A stretch of 14,136 nucleotides of DNA. Source: Bacteroidota bacterium (lineage in GTDB: Bacteria > Bacteroidota > Bacteroidia > Chitinophagales > Chitinophagaceae). This document shows, piece after piece, positions 7,099-14,136 of this stretch. The stretch spans positions 1 to 14,136 of the forward strand of contig JAEZAY010000405.1 in assembly GCA_023427575.1 (NCBI GenBank), given 5' to 3'. Under the pieces are notes generated by a model. The model made no database searches. It saw only the letters and a program-made list of their open reading frames with translations, and was not told the DNA's origin. Positions within the stretch are counted from its first letter, which is position 1. Every line of letters starts with the position of its first letter. Made by a program: the position numbers and the translations under genes.

Positions 7099-9429
7099 AT
7101 GCAATTTGTGAAAAATCCAGGCCGCCAGGAATCAGCTGCATCGCTGGCCCGTTTAAATTCGTTTCTTCCGGACCAGATTTATGATATTCATGCACACCTG
7201 TACAAGTCGGCACATTTTCCGGCAGGCGACTGGCCTTTTCTTTCCGGAATAGATGAGCTGGGCTGTGCCGGTCACAAAGCTGCTTTGCGTTCCTATATGC
7301 CTGCTTCGCAAATTCACGGGCTATATTTCGGGCTTCCAAAACAGAGTGCCGACCGGCCAGAAATAAACAACTGGATCCGGAATGAAGTGGAATCCAATGG
7401 TTCAGACCTGTCCCGGACGCTGATGCTGGTATCAGCTCAGGATGATCCGGAATCAGTGGCCGAAAGCTTGCGCAAAGGTTATTATGCCGGCATCAAGGTT
7501 TACCATTGCTACGCAAACCGGCCCGATACGATGAATGCGCCGATCTGTGAGTATGCGCCTGAATGGATTTGGGAGATCCTGCACGAAATCAATGGGGTTC
7601 TAATGCTCCATATCGTTCGCGATGCTGCGATTTCCGATCCGGATAATCAGCAGGATATTCGCCGCCTCAGCCGCAAATATCCAAACATGCAACTGGTTCT
7701 CGCGCATATCGCCCGATCATTCAATCATCGGAATGCCAAACGCGGACTTCATGTTCTTTCCGATCTGGATAATGTGGTATTGGATACTTCGGCCATCTGT
7801 GAAACCGAAGCGTTTCGGGCAGCGCTCAAAATACTTGGGCCTAAGAAAATACTTTGGGGTTCAGACTTTCCCGTCAGCGAATTGCGGGGCCGTTGTGTAA
7901 CTGTTGGAGACGATTTTCAATGGCTGCATCCAGGCATTGGCAATGAATTAAACGGCACCCAAACACCGATGACGCTGGTTGGTATTGAATCGCTCACAGC
8001 CTTGCAGGAGGCATGTGATGACTTTGGACTTTCAACCACAGATATTCATGATATCTTCTACAACAACGCGATCCGGGTGTTAAAAACTCATCTGCCTTCC
8101 GAAAAAATTCCGGAAGAAAAAGATTGTCTAAATCAATGGACTCAAACCCGCCAAATCATTTCAGGCGGTACAGGTCTGCTTTCCAAACGACCCGAAATGT
8201 TTGGCGCACCGAACTGGCCTGTTTATTACTCACGCTGTGCCGGTTCTGAAGTATGGGATATGAATGGGCGCCGGTATATAGACTTTGCAGGAGGAATTGG
8301 AGCGGTTCTTATTGGTTATGCCGACCCGGATATAAATGCGGCGGTTCAACGTCAGGTTAGGCAGGGAAATTATTGTACGCTGGTTAATCCCATTGAAACT
8401 GCGCTGGCAGAAAAGCTTCTTCAATTGCATCCCTGGGCGGGAAAGGTAAAATACGCCCGGGGCGGCGGCGAAGCCATGACAATGGCAATAAGGATTGCCA
8501 GAGCATTTACCAAAAAAACCGGAGTTGTTTTTTGCGGTTATCATGGATGGCATGACTGGTACCTGGCCTCAAACCTCAGTGATAGCGGGGCCTTGGACAG
8601 CCATTTATTACCCGGACTTGCTCCGGAAGGGGTTCCACCCGGGCTTGTCATTACGGCAGTACCATTTCGGTATAATGATTATGATTCATTCGGGGAGGCA
8701 ATCCGAAAAATCGGTCCGGATCTCGCGGCGGTTGTTATGGAGCCGGTACGTTCACAGGAACCGACAAACGATTTTCTTCAAAAAATAGAACAACAAGCTC
8801 GTCGCCTGGGGGCGGTATTCATTGTGGATGAAGTTACCAGCGGTTTCCGATATGGTTTTCCGGGAGCATCTTCACGATTAGGAATAGAGCCTGATATTGC
8901 AGTTTATGCCAAAGCGCTCAGCAATGGATATCCCTTTGCGGCGGTTATAGGAAAAAAACAGATAATGGAAGGCGGAGAACGCAGCTTTATTTCCTCCAGT
9001 TACTGGACCGACGGTATAGGTACGGCTGCAGCAAATGCAGCCCTTGATAAAATGCTTCGGTTGAATATTTATGAAGAAGTATGGAATAAAGGGCTGCGGT
9101 TTATGTCAGCCCTTCAAAATCTGATAAGCCAGTTTCCGCAATGCAGGCTTGAACTGAGTGGAATGCCTTCATCACCCACTTTAAGTTTTGGCCTTTCCGA
9201 ACAGACTCCTGTCGCAAAGGCAGTCTTTATTCGGAAAATGGTCGACCGGGGATTTTTGGTTTCTTCTACCTTTTATCTCATGTACGCCCATGAAGACCGC
9301 CATATTGAGGATTTAATGCGCGCCCTTCAGGAAGTACTTTCGGAAATGGAATTTACAATTTCCGATGGAACACTTGCCAGGGAATCGGAAGGAAAACAAA
9401 CGGCGACCGGTTTTGCTCGTCTCGTGTAA
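7099..9429 (+). CDS. Bifunctional fusion: amidohydrolase-family TIM barrel + class III PLP-dependent aminotransferase
   Basis: 776 residues in one uninterrupted frame, with no signal peptide. Residues about 25-335 form an amidohydrolase-2-like metal-dependent hydrolase or decarboxylase: H31-A-H33 in YDIHAHLY, Lys133 in GIKVYHCY, His171 in LMLHIVRD, His203 in LVLAHIARS and Asp256 in LWGSDFP. After a linker (about 336-365), residues about 366-755 form a class III aminotransferase/aminomutase like glutamate-1-semialdehyde aminomutase and sugar aminotransferases. Its signatures are VWDMNGRRYIDFAGGIGA (385-402), ARGGGEAMTMAIR (453-465, phosphate-binding region), GYHGWHDWY (480-488), MEPVRSQEP (547-555), VDEVTSG with PLP-binding Asp577 (576-582), and YAKALSNGYP with Schiff-base Lys605. 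The last 25 residues are polar and look disordered. Two separate proteins would be the ordinary arrangement. The fusion may couple deacylation or decarboxylation to amino-group removal. The substrate is unknown. It starts 62 bases after the HEAT gene. Confidence 0.85.
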   Translation: MQFVKNPGRQESAASLARLNSFLPDQIYDIHAHLYKSAHFPAGDWPFLSGIDELGCAGHKAALRSYMPASQIHGLYFGLPKQSADRPEINNWIRNEVESNGSDLSRTLMLVSAQDDPESVAESLRKGYYAGIKVYHCYANRPDTMNAPICEYAPEWIWEILHEINGVLMLHIVRDAAISDPDNQQDIRRLSRKYPNMQLVLAHIARSFNHRNAKRGLHVLSDLDNVVLDTSAICETEAFRAALKILGPKKILWGSDFPVSELRGRCVTVGDDFQWLHPGIGNELNGTQTPMTLVGIESLTALQEACDDFGLSTTDIHDIFYNNAIRVLKTHLPSEKIPEEKDCLNQWTQTRQIISGGTGLLSKRPEMFGAPNWPVYYSRCAGSEVWDMNGRRYIDFAGGIGAVLIGYADPDINAAVQRQVRQGNYCTLVNPIETALAEKLLQLHPWAGKVKYARGGGEAMTMAIRIARAFTKKTGVVFCGYHGWHDWYLASNLSDSGALDSHLLPGLAPEGVPPGLVITAVPFRYNDYDSFGEAIRKIGPDLAAVVMEPVRSQEPTNDFLQKIEQQARRLGAVFIVDEVTSGFRYGFPGASSRLGIEPDIAVYAKALSNGYPFAAVIGKKQIMEGGERSFISSSYWTDGIGTAAANAALDKMLRLNIYEEVWNKGLRFMSALQNLISQFPQCRLELSGMPSSPTLSFGLSEQTPVAKAVFIRKMVDRGFLVSSTFYLMYAHEDRHIEDLMRALQEVLSEMEFTISDGTLARESEGKQTATGFARLV

Positions 9430-9501
9430 TCGTAAAACTTATCCTGAAAAATAGTATCAGATTTCAGAATGAAAGTAACATTCCTTTTTTTTGTTCTGGC
9501 A

Positions 9502-9509
9502 TAGATTTG
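9502..9509 (+). promoter_or_regulatory. Candidate Bacteroidota -7 promoter element (TAGATTTG)
   Basis: TAGATTTG matches the Bacteroidota sigma-ABfr -7 consensus TAnnTTTG. It lies in the longest non-coding gap in the window (9430-9578), about 70 bases before the symporter ATG. No TTTG sits at the expected distance of roughly 19-21 bases upstream; the nearest, at 9490-9493, is too close. In AT-rich DNA this match could be chance. If real, it would give the transport and catabolism genes their own promoter. Confidence 0.25.
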
Positions 9510-9518
9510 ATAATCGCG

Positions 9519-9544
9519 CCCTGACTCTTGTTGTTTCTTCAGGG
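9519..9544 (+). other. Small inverted repeat upstream of the symporter gene
   Basis: CCCTGA (9519-9524) and TCAGGG (9539-9544) are exact reverse complements around a 14-base loop, followed by GTTTTAAAA. The stem could be a weak terminator or attenuator between the amidohydrolase-aminotransferase gene and the symporter, or a leader hairpin. A 6-base stem with a long loop is weak evidence. Confidence 0.2.
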
Positions 9545-9578
9545 TTTTAAAATTGATAACCAGAAATCTTCTTTTAGA

Positions 9579-11105
9579 ATGATCTTTACCCAGATAACGG
9601 TGCCTTCCATTAATAACACTCATCTTGCTCCTATAGACTGGCTGGTTCTCATTTTATATGCTTTTGGAATGTTGTTTATTGGCTGGTATTATTCTAAAAA
9701 GAACAAGACGAAAGAGGACTATCTGCTTGGAGGCCGTGCAATGAATCCAACGGCAGTGGGAATCTCTTTATTCGCAACACTGTTAAGCACCTTAAGTTAT
9801 CTTACTTACCCGGGTGAATTAATAAAGCATGGGCCGGTGATATTTGCCGGCATGATCGCATTGCCGCTGGTTTATTATGTGGCAGGCTGGTGGCTTATTC
9901 CCCGCATCATGGAAATGAAAGTAACCAGCGCATATGAGATCCTCGAAAAAAAGCTTGGTCTGAGTGTTCGCATGCTGGCCACATTTATGTTCCTTTCGCT
10001 TCGCCTGCTCTGGATGGCAACGATTATTTTCGTAACCGTGGACGTAGCTCTTTTTTCAGTTATTCAGTTTGATAAATCCTATGTTCCATATGTTGGTATC
10101 CTGCTTACCCTGATCACGATTGTCTATACGTCAATGGGAGGTCTTAAGGCAGTTGTTGTTACGGATGTAATTCAGTCTTTTATTTTTCTTGGAGGCGCAT
10201 TGCTGAGCATTCTGGTGGTTTGTTTCCAGTCCGAATCCTTCTTCAGTCTGATTCCGGACAAATGGCCCGAACACTGGGATAGCCTGAAGCTCGGATTTGA
10301 TCCCCTCGAACGTACAACATTAGGCAATGCAGTACTTGTATTGTTTGTATGGTACTTATGCACCACAGGTTCCGATCAAATGGCAATCCAACGCTATCTA
10401 TCCATGAAGGATCTGCGCACGGCGCGAAAATCATTCCGGGTTTCGTTGTATTCCAATGTGCTTGCCTATGTACTGCTGGCCCTTGTGGGCCTGGCAATGC
10501 TGACTTATTTCAATGAAAATAAGGCGCATCTCCCTGAGGGTGGAGATATATATTCGCATGCCGATGAATTGTTTCCCAGGTTTATCCTGATTGGATTACC
10601 AGCCGGAATTTCCGGTCTTGTAATCGCGGGTCAGCTATCGGCTGCGATGTCCAGTCTCTCCTCCGGATTGAACAGTGTTTCTTCAGTGGTGTCGGAAGAT
10701 ATTATCGGACGGTTCAAAAAAAACCGGCCCGCTTCTTTTGATGCGCTGAAAGAAGTTAAATGGTTATCGTATTTAACCGGAGCGGTGATCATGGTTTTGA
10801 GTTTTTTTATTGATAAAGTGCCGGGCAACCTGCTTGATGTACTGATGAAGGTGGTAAACCTTTTTGTTGCGCCTTTATTTGTGCTTTTCTTTATGGCATT
10901 ATTTGTTCCTTTTGCAACCCGGCGCGGTACTTTTTTCGGAGGCTTGATTTCCGTTGCAATTGCCATAGCCATCGCATTTTACGGAATGTTTGACATCACC
11001 GTACTATGGATAATGCCCACTTCACTGGCGGGCGGAATTCTGGCATCTGTTATTTTAAGTTATATTGACCGGGCTTTAATTAACAGGAAAATTTTTAATT
11101 CCTGA
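9579..11105 (+). CDS. Sodium/solute symporter, SSS (SLC5-like) family
   Basis: 508 residues from the ATG at 9579. An in-frame TTG at 9528 would add 17 polar residues that the family does not need, so the ATG before APIDWLVLILYAFGMLFIGWYY is preferred. About 13 hydrophobic membrane segments are visible. Family signatures are DYLLGGRAMNP after helix 1, ATLLSTLSYLTYPGELI (the sodium/substrate region of the first repeat), YTSMGGLKAVVVTDVIQ (the classic SSS signature), TGSDQMAIQRYLSMKD, and GQLSAAMSSLSSGLNSVSSV in the second repeat (helix 8 sodium site). It sits in the inner membrane and imports a small solute with Na+. SSS members include transporters of sialic acid, sugars, myo-inositol and monocarboxylates; substrate class cannot be read from sequence. 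Its place ahead of an aldolase and oxidoreductases suggests uptake of the sugar acid released by the upstream secreted enzymes. Confidence 0.92.
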   Translation: MIFTQITVPSINNTHLAPIDWLVLILYAFGMLFIGWYYSKKNKTKEDYLLGGRAMNPTAVGISLFATLLSTLSYLTYPGELIKHGPVIFAGMIALPLVYYVAGWWLIPRIMEMKVTSAYEILEKKLGLSVRMLATFMFLSLRLLWMATIIFVTVDVALFSVIQFDKSYVPYVGILLTLITIVYTSMGGLKAVVVTDVIQSFIFLGGALLSILVVCFQSESFFSLIPDKWPEHWDSLKLGFDPLERTTLGNAVLVLFVWYLCTTGSDQMAIQRYLSMKDLRTARKSFRVSLYSNVLAYVLLALVGLAMLTYFNENKAHLPEGGDIYSHADELFPRFILIGLPAGISGLVIAGQLSAAMSSLSSGLNSVSSVVSEDIIGRFKKNRPASFDALKEVKWLSYLTGAVIMVLSFFIDKVPGNLLDVLMKVVNLFVAPLFVLFFMALFVPFATRRGTFFGGLISVAIAIAIAFYGMFDITVLWIMPTSLAGGILASVILSYIDRALINRKIFNS

Positions 11106-11144
11106 TCTACTGTTGGGAATCACATGTTATTATTAACGATCAAC

Positions 11145-11152
11145 TACGTTTG
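11145..11152 (+). promoter_or_regulatory. Possible -7 element (TACGTTTG) just before the aldolase gene
   Basis: TACGTTTG fits TAnnTTTG and ends two bases before the ATG at 11154. If it works as a promoter, the transcript would begin at or just after that ATG, and the second ATG at 11163 would be used with almost no leader. No TTTG is seen at proper spacing upstream, so a chance match is likely. Confidence 0.15.
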
Positions 11153-11153
11153 A

Positions 11154-11984
11154 ATGATCCAAATGCGCAAGAGCCGGGTTTTACAAAAGCTCCGGAATAA
11201 TGAGATAACAAGTTGTTTCAAGATTAACCTGGCCGACCCCAGAGTGACTGAAATCGCAGCCATCTGCGGATTCGACTGCTTATGGGTTGATCAGGAACAT
11301 ATTGGTCAGGACTGGTCGATAATCGCTTCTAACATCTGGGCAACAAAATCGCACAACACCGATCTGCTGGTAAGGGTAGCCCGGGGCAGTTACAGCGATT
11401 ATGTAAGACCACTTGAACTGGATGCATCGGGCATTATGGTTCCACATATTATGGGTGTTGAAGATGCCAGACAGGTTATTCGGATGACCCGCTTTCATCC
11501 GCTGGGACTTAGGCCTATCGACGGCGGAAATGCCGATGGTTCCTATACAGCCCTCGATTTCAACAGCTACCTTGAGCAGGCAAATAGCGAACGTTTTATC
11601 ATTTTCCAGATCGAAGATCCGGAACCGCTTGAAGAACTGGAAGAAATTGCTTCACTGGAGGGCTTTGATATGTTATTCTTCGGACCCGGCGATTTTAGCC
11701 AGGGTATTGGTGCCCCCGGCGATTGGAATCATCCCAAATTAATTGAAACAAGAAAGCGCGTGGCAGAAGTGGCTAATAAACACGGAAAATTTGCCGGAAC
11801 GGTGGGAAGTCCTGCCAACAAAGAGGAATTAATTGCCATGGGCTATCATTTTATAAGTATGGGCGCTGATGTGGTTGGTCTGAAAAACTATTGTTCGGAA
11901 CTGGTGAGTGCATTTAATAAAAAAGATGCTGCTGGTATTAATCAAAATTCATATCTGGAAAATCAGAATTTGGACAATGAATAA
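11154..11984 (+). CDS. HpcH/HpaI-type class II aldolase (2-oxo-3-deoxy acid aldolase family)
   Basis: 276 residues, cytoplasmic. The metal-dependent pyruvate-aldolase barrel motifs are present: VDQEH with catalytic-type His49 (45-49), LVRVARG with Arg74 (72-78), metal-ligand Glu154 in FQIEDPEPLEEL, and GPGDFSQGIG with metal-ligand Asp180. The usual GxRG...AR segment is replaced by LGLRPIDGGNADGSY (117-131), pointing to a subgroup distinct from E. coli HpaI and GarL. Family enzymes reversibly cleave 2-keto-3-deoxy (or 4-hydroxy-2-oxo) acids to pyruvate plus an aldehyde. ATG 11163 (MRKSRV) is an alternative start. The gene ends by overlapping the next one by 8 bases, suggesting translational coupling, and follows the symporter by 48 bases. 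This is the strongest hint that the imported compound becomes a keto-deoxy acid. Confidence 0.88.
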   Translation: MIQMRKSRVLQKLRNNEITSCFKINLADPRVTEIAAICGFDCLWVDQEHIGQDWSIIASNIWATKSHNTDLLVRVARGSYSDYVRPLELDASGIMVPHIMGVEDARQVIRMTRFHPLGLRPIDGGNADGSYTALDFNSYLEQANSERFIIFQIEDPEPLEELEEIASLEGFDMLFFGPGDFSQGIGAPGDWNHPKLIETRKRVAEVANKHGKFAGTVGSPANKEELIAMGYHFISMGADVVGLKNYCSELVSAFNKKDAAGINQNSYLENQNLDNE

Positions 11985-12930
11985 AAGGGTATTGGGCAGA
12001 ACAGGCCTGAGCGTATCGGAAATCGCATTTGGAGGAGTTGAGATTGGAACCCCATATGGTATTGGCGTAAACAGCGAATCGGATATGCTGTCTGAAAAAG
12101 ATGCCATCGCGCTTATTCATGCGGCCATCGATTCGGGAATAAATTTCTTTGATACAGCACGGATGTACGGCAATAGCGAAGCCATTATGGGAAAGGCTTT
12201 TCAGGGAAAGCGAAATGAAGTGATCATCGCCACAAAATGCCGCCATCTCCGGACTGAAAACGGATCAATTCCTTCCGGCACCGAGCTTCAAAATATAATT
12301 GCAGATTCTGTTCAGGAAAGTCTGAACATGCTCCGCACATCCTATCTCGATGTTTACATGCTGCATCAGTCGGATCTGGAGTTATTGTCAAATCCGGAAA
12401 TCGCGGAGTTGTTTTTAAGTTTAAAGAAAGAGGGGCTGGTACGATCAATCGGCGCCTCCACCTATACCATAGAGGAAACCCGGATGGCTATTGAATCCGG
12501 AATTTGGGAACTGGTCCAGATTCCTTTTAACCTGATGAACCAGGCTCATGCTGAACTGTTTTCTGCCGCCACTGCAGCAGGAACCGGCATCACAGTGAGG
12601 TCGGTGTTATTAAGGGGATTGCTTACCAGCCGTCAGCAAGGCTGGCATCCGGCTTTGAAAGAAGTAGGCGCACATATCGAGATCTTTAAAGATATCGCCG
12701 CGGAATTCTCCATCGATCTTCCCGCATTAGCCTTAAAATTTGCTTTATCATTTAAAGAAATCTCCTCGGTACTGCTTGGTATGGATAAGATGGATTATCT
12801 GCACCAGTCTTTACTTGCCGCCAACGGCCCGGCTCTTGATCTTGAAGTTCGGCAAAGGCTGCGCGAAATGGCGTATCCCGACCCCTCATTTCTGAACCTG
12901 CATGAATGGAATAAAGCCGGATGGCTATAA
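11977..12930 (+). CDS. Aldo/keto reductase (NAD(P)-dependent sugar/aldose dehydrogenase type)
   Basis: 317 residues from the ATG at 11977. The frame extends upstream to 11908, but those residues overlap the aldolase and are not family-like, while MNKRVLGRTGLSVSEIAFGG is the standard AKR opening. The catalytic tetrad is complete: Asp59 and Tyr64 in FFDTARMYGNSE, Lys87 in IIATKCRH, and His130 in VYMLHQSD. Later family features are VRSIGASTY (about 156-164), QIPFNLMNQ and, near the end, ISSVLLGMDKMDYL, equivalent to the 'IPG.s...ql' cofactor region. The enzyme probably interconverts a sugar aldehyde or lactol and an alcohol or lactone with NAD(P). It overlaps the aldolase stop by 8 bases, which argues that both act in the same pathway, for instance on the aldehyde product of aldol cleavage or on an earlier sugar. 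Confidence 0.9.
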   Translation: MNKRVLGRTGLSVSEIAFGGVEIGTPYGIGVNSESDMLSEKDAIALIHAAIDSGINFFDTARMYGNSEAIMGKAFQGKRNEVIIATKCRHLRTENGSIPSGTELQNIIADSVQESLNMLRTSYLDVYMLHQSDLELLSNPEIAELFLSLKKEGLVRSIGASTYTIEETRMAIESGIWELVQIPFNLMNQAHAELFSAATAAGTGITVRSVLLRGLLTSRQQGWHPALKEVGAHIEIFKDIAAEFSIDLPALALKFALSFKEISSVLLGMDKMDYLHQSLLAANGPALDLEVRQRLREMAYPDPSFLNLHEWNKAGWL

Positions 12931-12947
12931 CAGATTAAAAAAGCGTT

Positions 12948-13886
12948 ATGATAAAAATTGGTATGGTTGGCATGAGCGACGGAAATGCACATCCGTATTC
13001 CTGGTCGGCCATCATTAATGGTTACTACGATGCGGCCGAAATAATTCGTACCGGCTATCCGGCAGTTGCTGCATACCTGGACGCGAACCGGGATACTTTG
13101 GGACTGAACGCGGCAAAAGTCACCCATATCTGGACCCAGGATCCGGCTATCTCCAAAAGTATCGCAGCAACAACCCAGATTACTCATATTGCTGAAAGCC
13201 TCGAAGCGATGATTGGGAATGTTGACGCGGTGATTATTGCCAGGGATGATGCCGCTACACATGTTGCCATGGCGAAGCCGTTTCTGGATGCCGGGATCCC
13301 CGTATTTATTGATAAACCACTGGCTGCATCGAAGGAAGATCTGCAATGGTTTGCCGACCAGGATTCGAAGGGTAAAGTTTTTATGTCCTGCTCATCGATG
13401 CGTTATTCCAATGAATGCCGGACAGCCAAAACAGAATTAAATTCACTCGGCGAAATCGAACTGGTTACGGCAGTAGGCAAAAAAGACTGGCTGAAATATG
13501 GAGTTCATATGCTGGAAGCAATGTTTGCCATGTTCGATGATCCTGTTCCTGCTTCAGTTCGATATGTTGGTACCGAAAACAAAGATGTGGTTCTGCTTCA
13601 ATTTGAAAACGGAATGGTGGCTACCATTCATCTTTTTATGAACATATCTTCCACGTTCCAATTAACTGTTTTTGGACAAAAAGGCTGGCGATTGGTTGAT
13701 ATTAAGAATTCGTACTCCATGTTCAGAGATAATATCATCGAATTTGTACGTTCTGTGGAGCAGGGAAAAAGCAGCCTTGAATTCAGGAAAACCTATAACA
13801 TTATTTCAACCCTGATTGGAGCAGAAGAAAGCCGGCTTTCAGGCGGCGCTCCCATATCATTAAAAAACTACCATGCACATAAATGA
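12948..13886 (+). CDS. Gfo/Idh/MocA-family NAD(P)-dependent oxidoreductase
   Basis: 312 residues, cytoplasmic. The Rossmann start is IKIGMVGMSDGNAHPYSWS, where the normal GxGxxG loop reads G-M-V-G-M-S-D-G. This variant is followed by HPYSWSAIINGY, resembling a divergent Gfo/Idh subgroup. Downstream hallmarks are VDAVIIARDDAATHVAMAKPFLDAG (92-116 region), FIDKPLAAS with the family Asp/Glu-Lys-Pro motif at 122-124 (Lys123), MSCSSMRYS (146-154) and KYGVHMLEAMF (183-193) with candidate catalytic His187. The C-terminal half is the beta-sheet substrate domain, with QFENGMVATIHLFM. The length is somewhat short for the family, normally about 330-400. It starts 17 bases after the AKR gene and overlaps the following dehydrogenase by 14 bases. 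The likely role is oxidation or epimerisation of a sugar or polyol in the same pathway. Confidence 0.88.
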   Translation: MIKIGMVGMSDGNAHPYSWSAIINGYYDAAEIIRTGYPAVAAYLDANRDTLGLNAAKVTHIWTQDPAISKSIAATTQITHIAESLEAMIGNVDAVIIARDDAATHVAMAKPFLDAGIPVFIDKPLAASKEDLQWFADQDSKGKVFMSCSSMRYSNECRTAKTELNSLGEIELVTAVGKKDWLKYGVHMLEAMFAMFDDPVPASVRYVGTENKDVVLLQFENGMVATIHLFMNISSTFQLTVFGQKGWRLVDIKNSYSMFRDNIIEFVRSVEQGKSSLEFRKTYNIISTLIGAEESRLSGGAPISLKNYHAHK

Positions 13887-14136
13887 CCTTTTTAGTCTGA
13901 AAGGAAAAATTATTCTGGTGACGGGCGGGGCCGGCAATTACGGCAGGTCAATGGTTGAAGGATTGGCGGAAGCGGGCGGAACGGTAATAATAGCCTCCCG
14001 AAACCTGGAAAAGATCAGTGCCGTGACAAATGATTTCATGGCTGCTGGTTTCGATGTTCATGCACTCCCATTATACCAGGGGGATCCGAAAACCATCGAA
14101 AGTTTAAAAACAGCAATTAAGACAAAATTCGGGAAG
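13873..14136 (+). CDS. Short-chain dehydrogenase/reductase (SDR), 3' partial
   Basis: The first 88 codons are visible before the window ends. The N-terminus MHINDLFSLKGKIILVTGG matches classical SDRs of the gluconate/keto-acid dehydrogenase type, which begin 'LF.L.GK..lVTGg'. The cofactor loop is TGGAGNYG (17-24), with Asn where the middle Gly of TGxxxGxG is usual. The first Rossmann helix follows (SMVEGLAEAGGTVIIASR), with ASRN after beta-2 favouring NADP or NAD use. The catalytic Tyr-x-x-x-Lys lies beyond the window. The start overlaps the end of the Gfo/Idh gene by 14 bases, so it is in the same operon. It probably oxidises or reduces a sugar acid or keto acid. Confidence 0.88.
   Translation, partial: MHINDLFSLKGKIILVTGGAGNYGRSMVEGLAEAGGTVIIASRNLEKISAVTNDFMAAGFDVHALPLYQGDPKTIESLKTAIKTKFGK

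Noticed and set aside
8230..8553. 107-codon - strand open frame inside the fusion gene
   Set aside because: It is antisense to the conserved aminotransferase domain and has no recognisable motif.
9528..9578. TTG-initiated extension of the symporter
   Set aside because: The added residues are polar and not family-like. The ATG at 9579 gives a normal SSS N-terminus.
11908..11976. Upstream extension of the aldo/keto reductase
   Set aside because: It overlaps the aldolase coding sequence, and the extra residues do not resemble the AKR start, which is MNKRVLGRTG at 11977.
12795..13346. 183-codon open frame on the - strand
   Set aside because: It lies opposite the end of the aldo/keto reductase and the start of the Gfo/Idh gene, both strongly supported. 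Its translation is rich in Cys, His and Arg and resembles no family.

Overview
The window reads as part of a Bacteroidota glycan-utilisation locus (PUL). The evidence is the C-terminal part of a SusD/RagB lipoprotein at the left edge, several secreted sialidase-fold proteins, AT-rich start regions without Shine-Dalgarno motifs, and a cytoplasmic catabolic gene set behind a sodium/solute symporter. All supported genes lie on the + strand and are tightly packed. The style fits environmental Cytophagales or Sphingobacteriales, but the genus cannot be fixed from sequence alone.

Layout. 1-1124: SusD-like outer-membrane glycan-binding protein, 5' end outside the window; its SusC partner is expected upstream. 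1162-4556: three consecutive secreted beta-propeller (sialidase-superfamily) proteins. The outer two are clear paralogues of each other with no intact Asp-boxes. The middle one belongs to a different, Asp-box-bearing sialidase-like group. 4566-5306: non-secreted PhyH-type Fe(II)/2-oxoglutarate dioxygenase. 5332-6042: secreted SGNH/GDSL esterase. 6053-7036: membrane-anchored HEAT-repeat protein. 7099-9429: one 776-residue polypeptide fusing an amidohydrolase to a class III PLP aminotransferase. 9430-9578: the longest non-coding gap in the window, with a possible Bacteroidota -7 box and a small hairpin. 9579-11105: SSS-family sodium symporter. 11154-11984: HpcH/HpaI-type class II aldolase. 11977-12930: aldo/keto reductase. 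12948-13886: Gfo/Idh/MocA oxidoreductase. 13873-14136: start of a short-chain dehydrogenase cut by the right edge.

How they may work together (inference). SusC/D and the secreted propellers would bind and cleave a glycan, and the SGNH enzyme would remove ester groups. The symporter would import a small acidic sugar or a derived monomer. The aldolase, three NAD(P)-dependent oxidoreductases, the dioxygenase and the amidohydrolase-aminotransferase would degrade it. The pairing of sialidase-like proteins with an esterase, an SSS transporter and a pyruvate-type aldolase suggests a 2-keto-3-deoxy (ulosonic) acid or another acidic/amino sugar. No NanA, NanE, NanK or sugar kinase is visible, so this is not the standard sialic-acid pathway.

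No tRNA, rRNA, CRISPR array, insertion sequence or long repeat was seen, and no gene-free stretch exceeds 300 bases.
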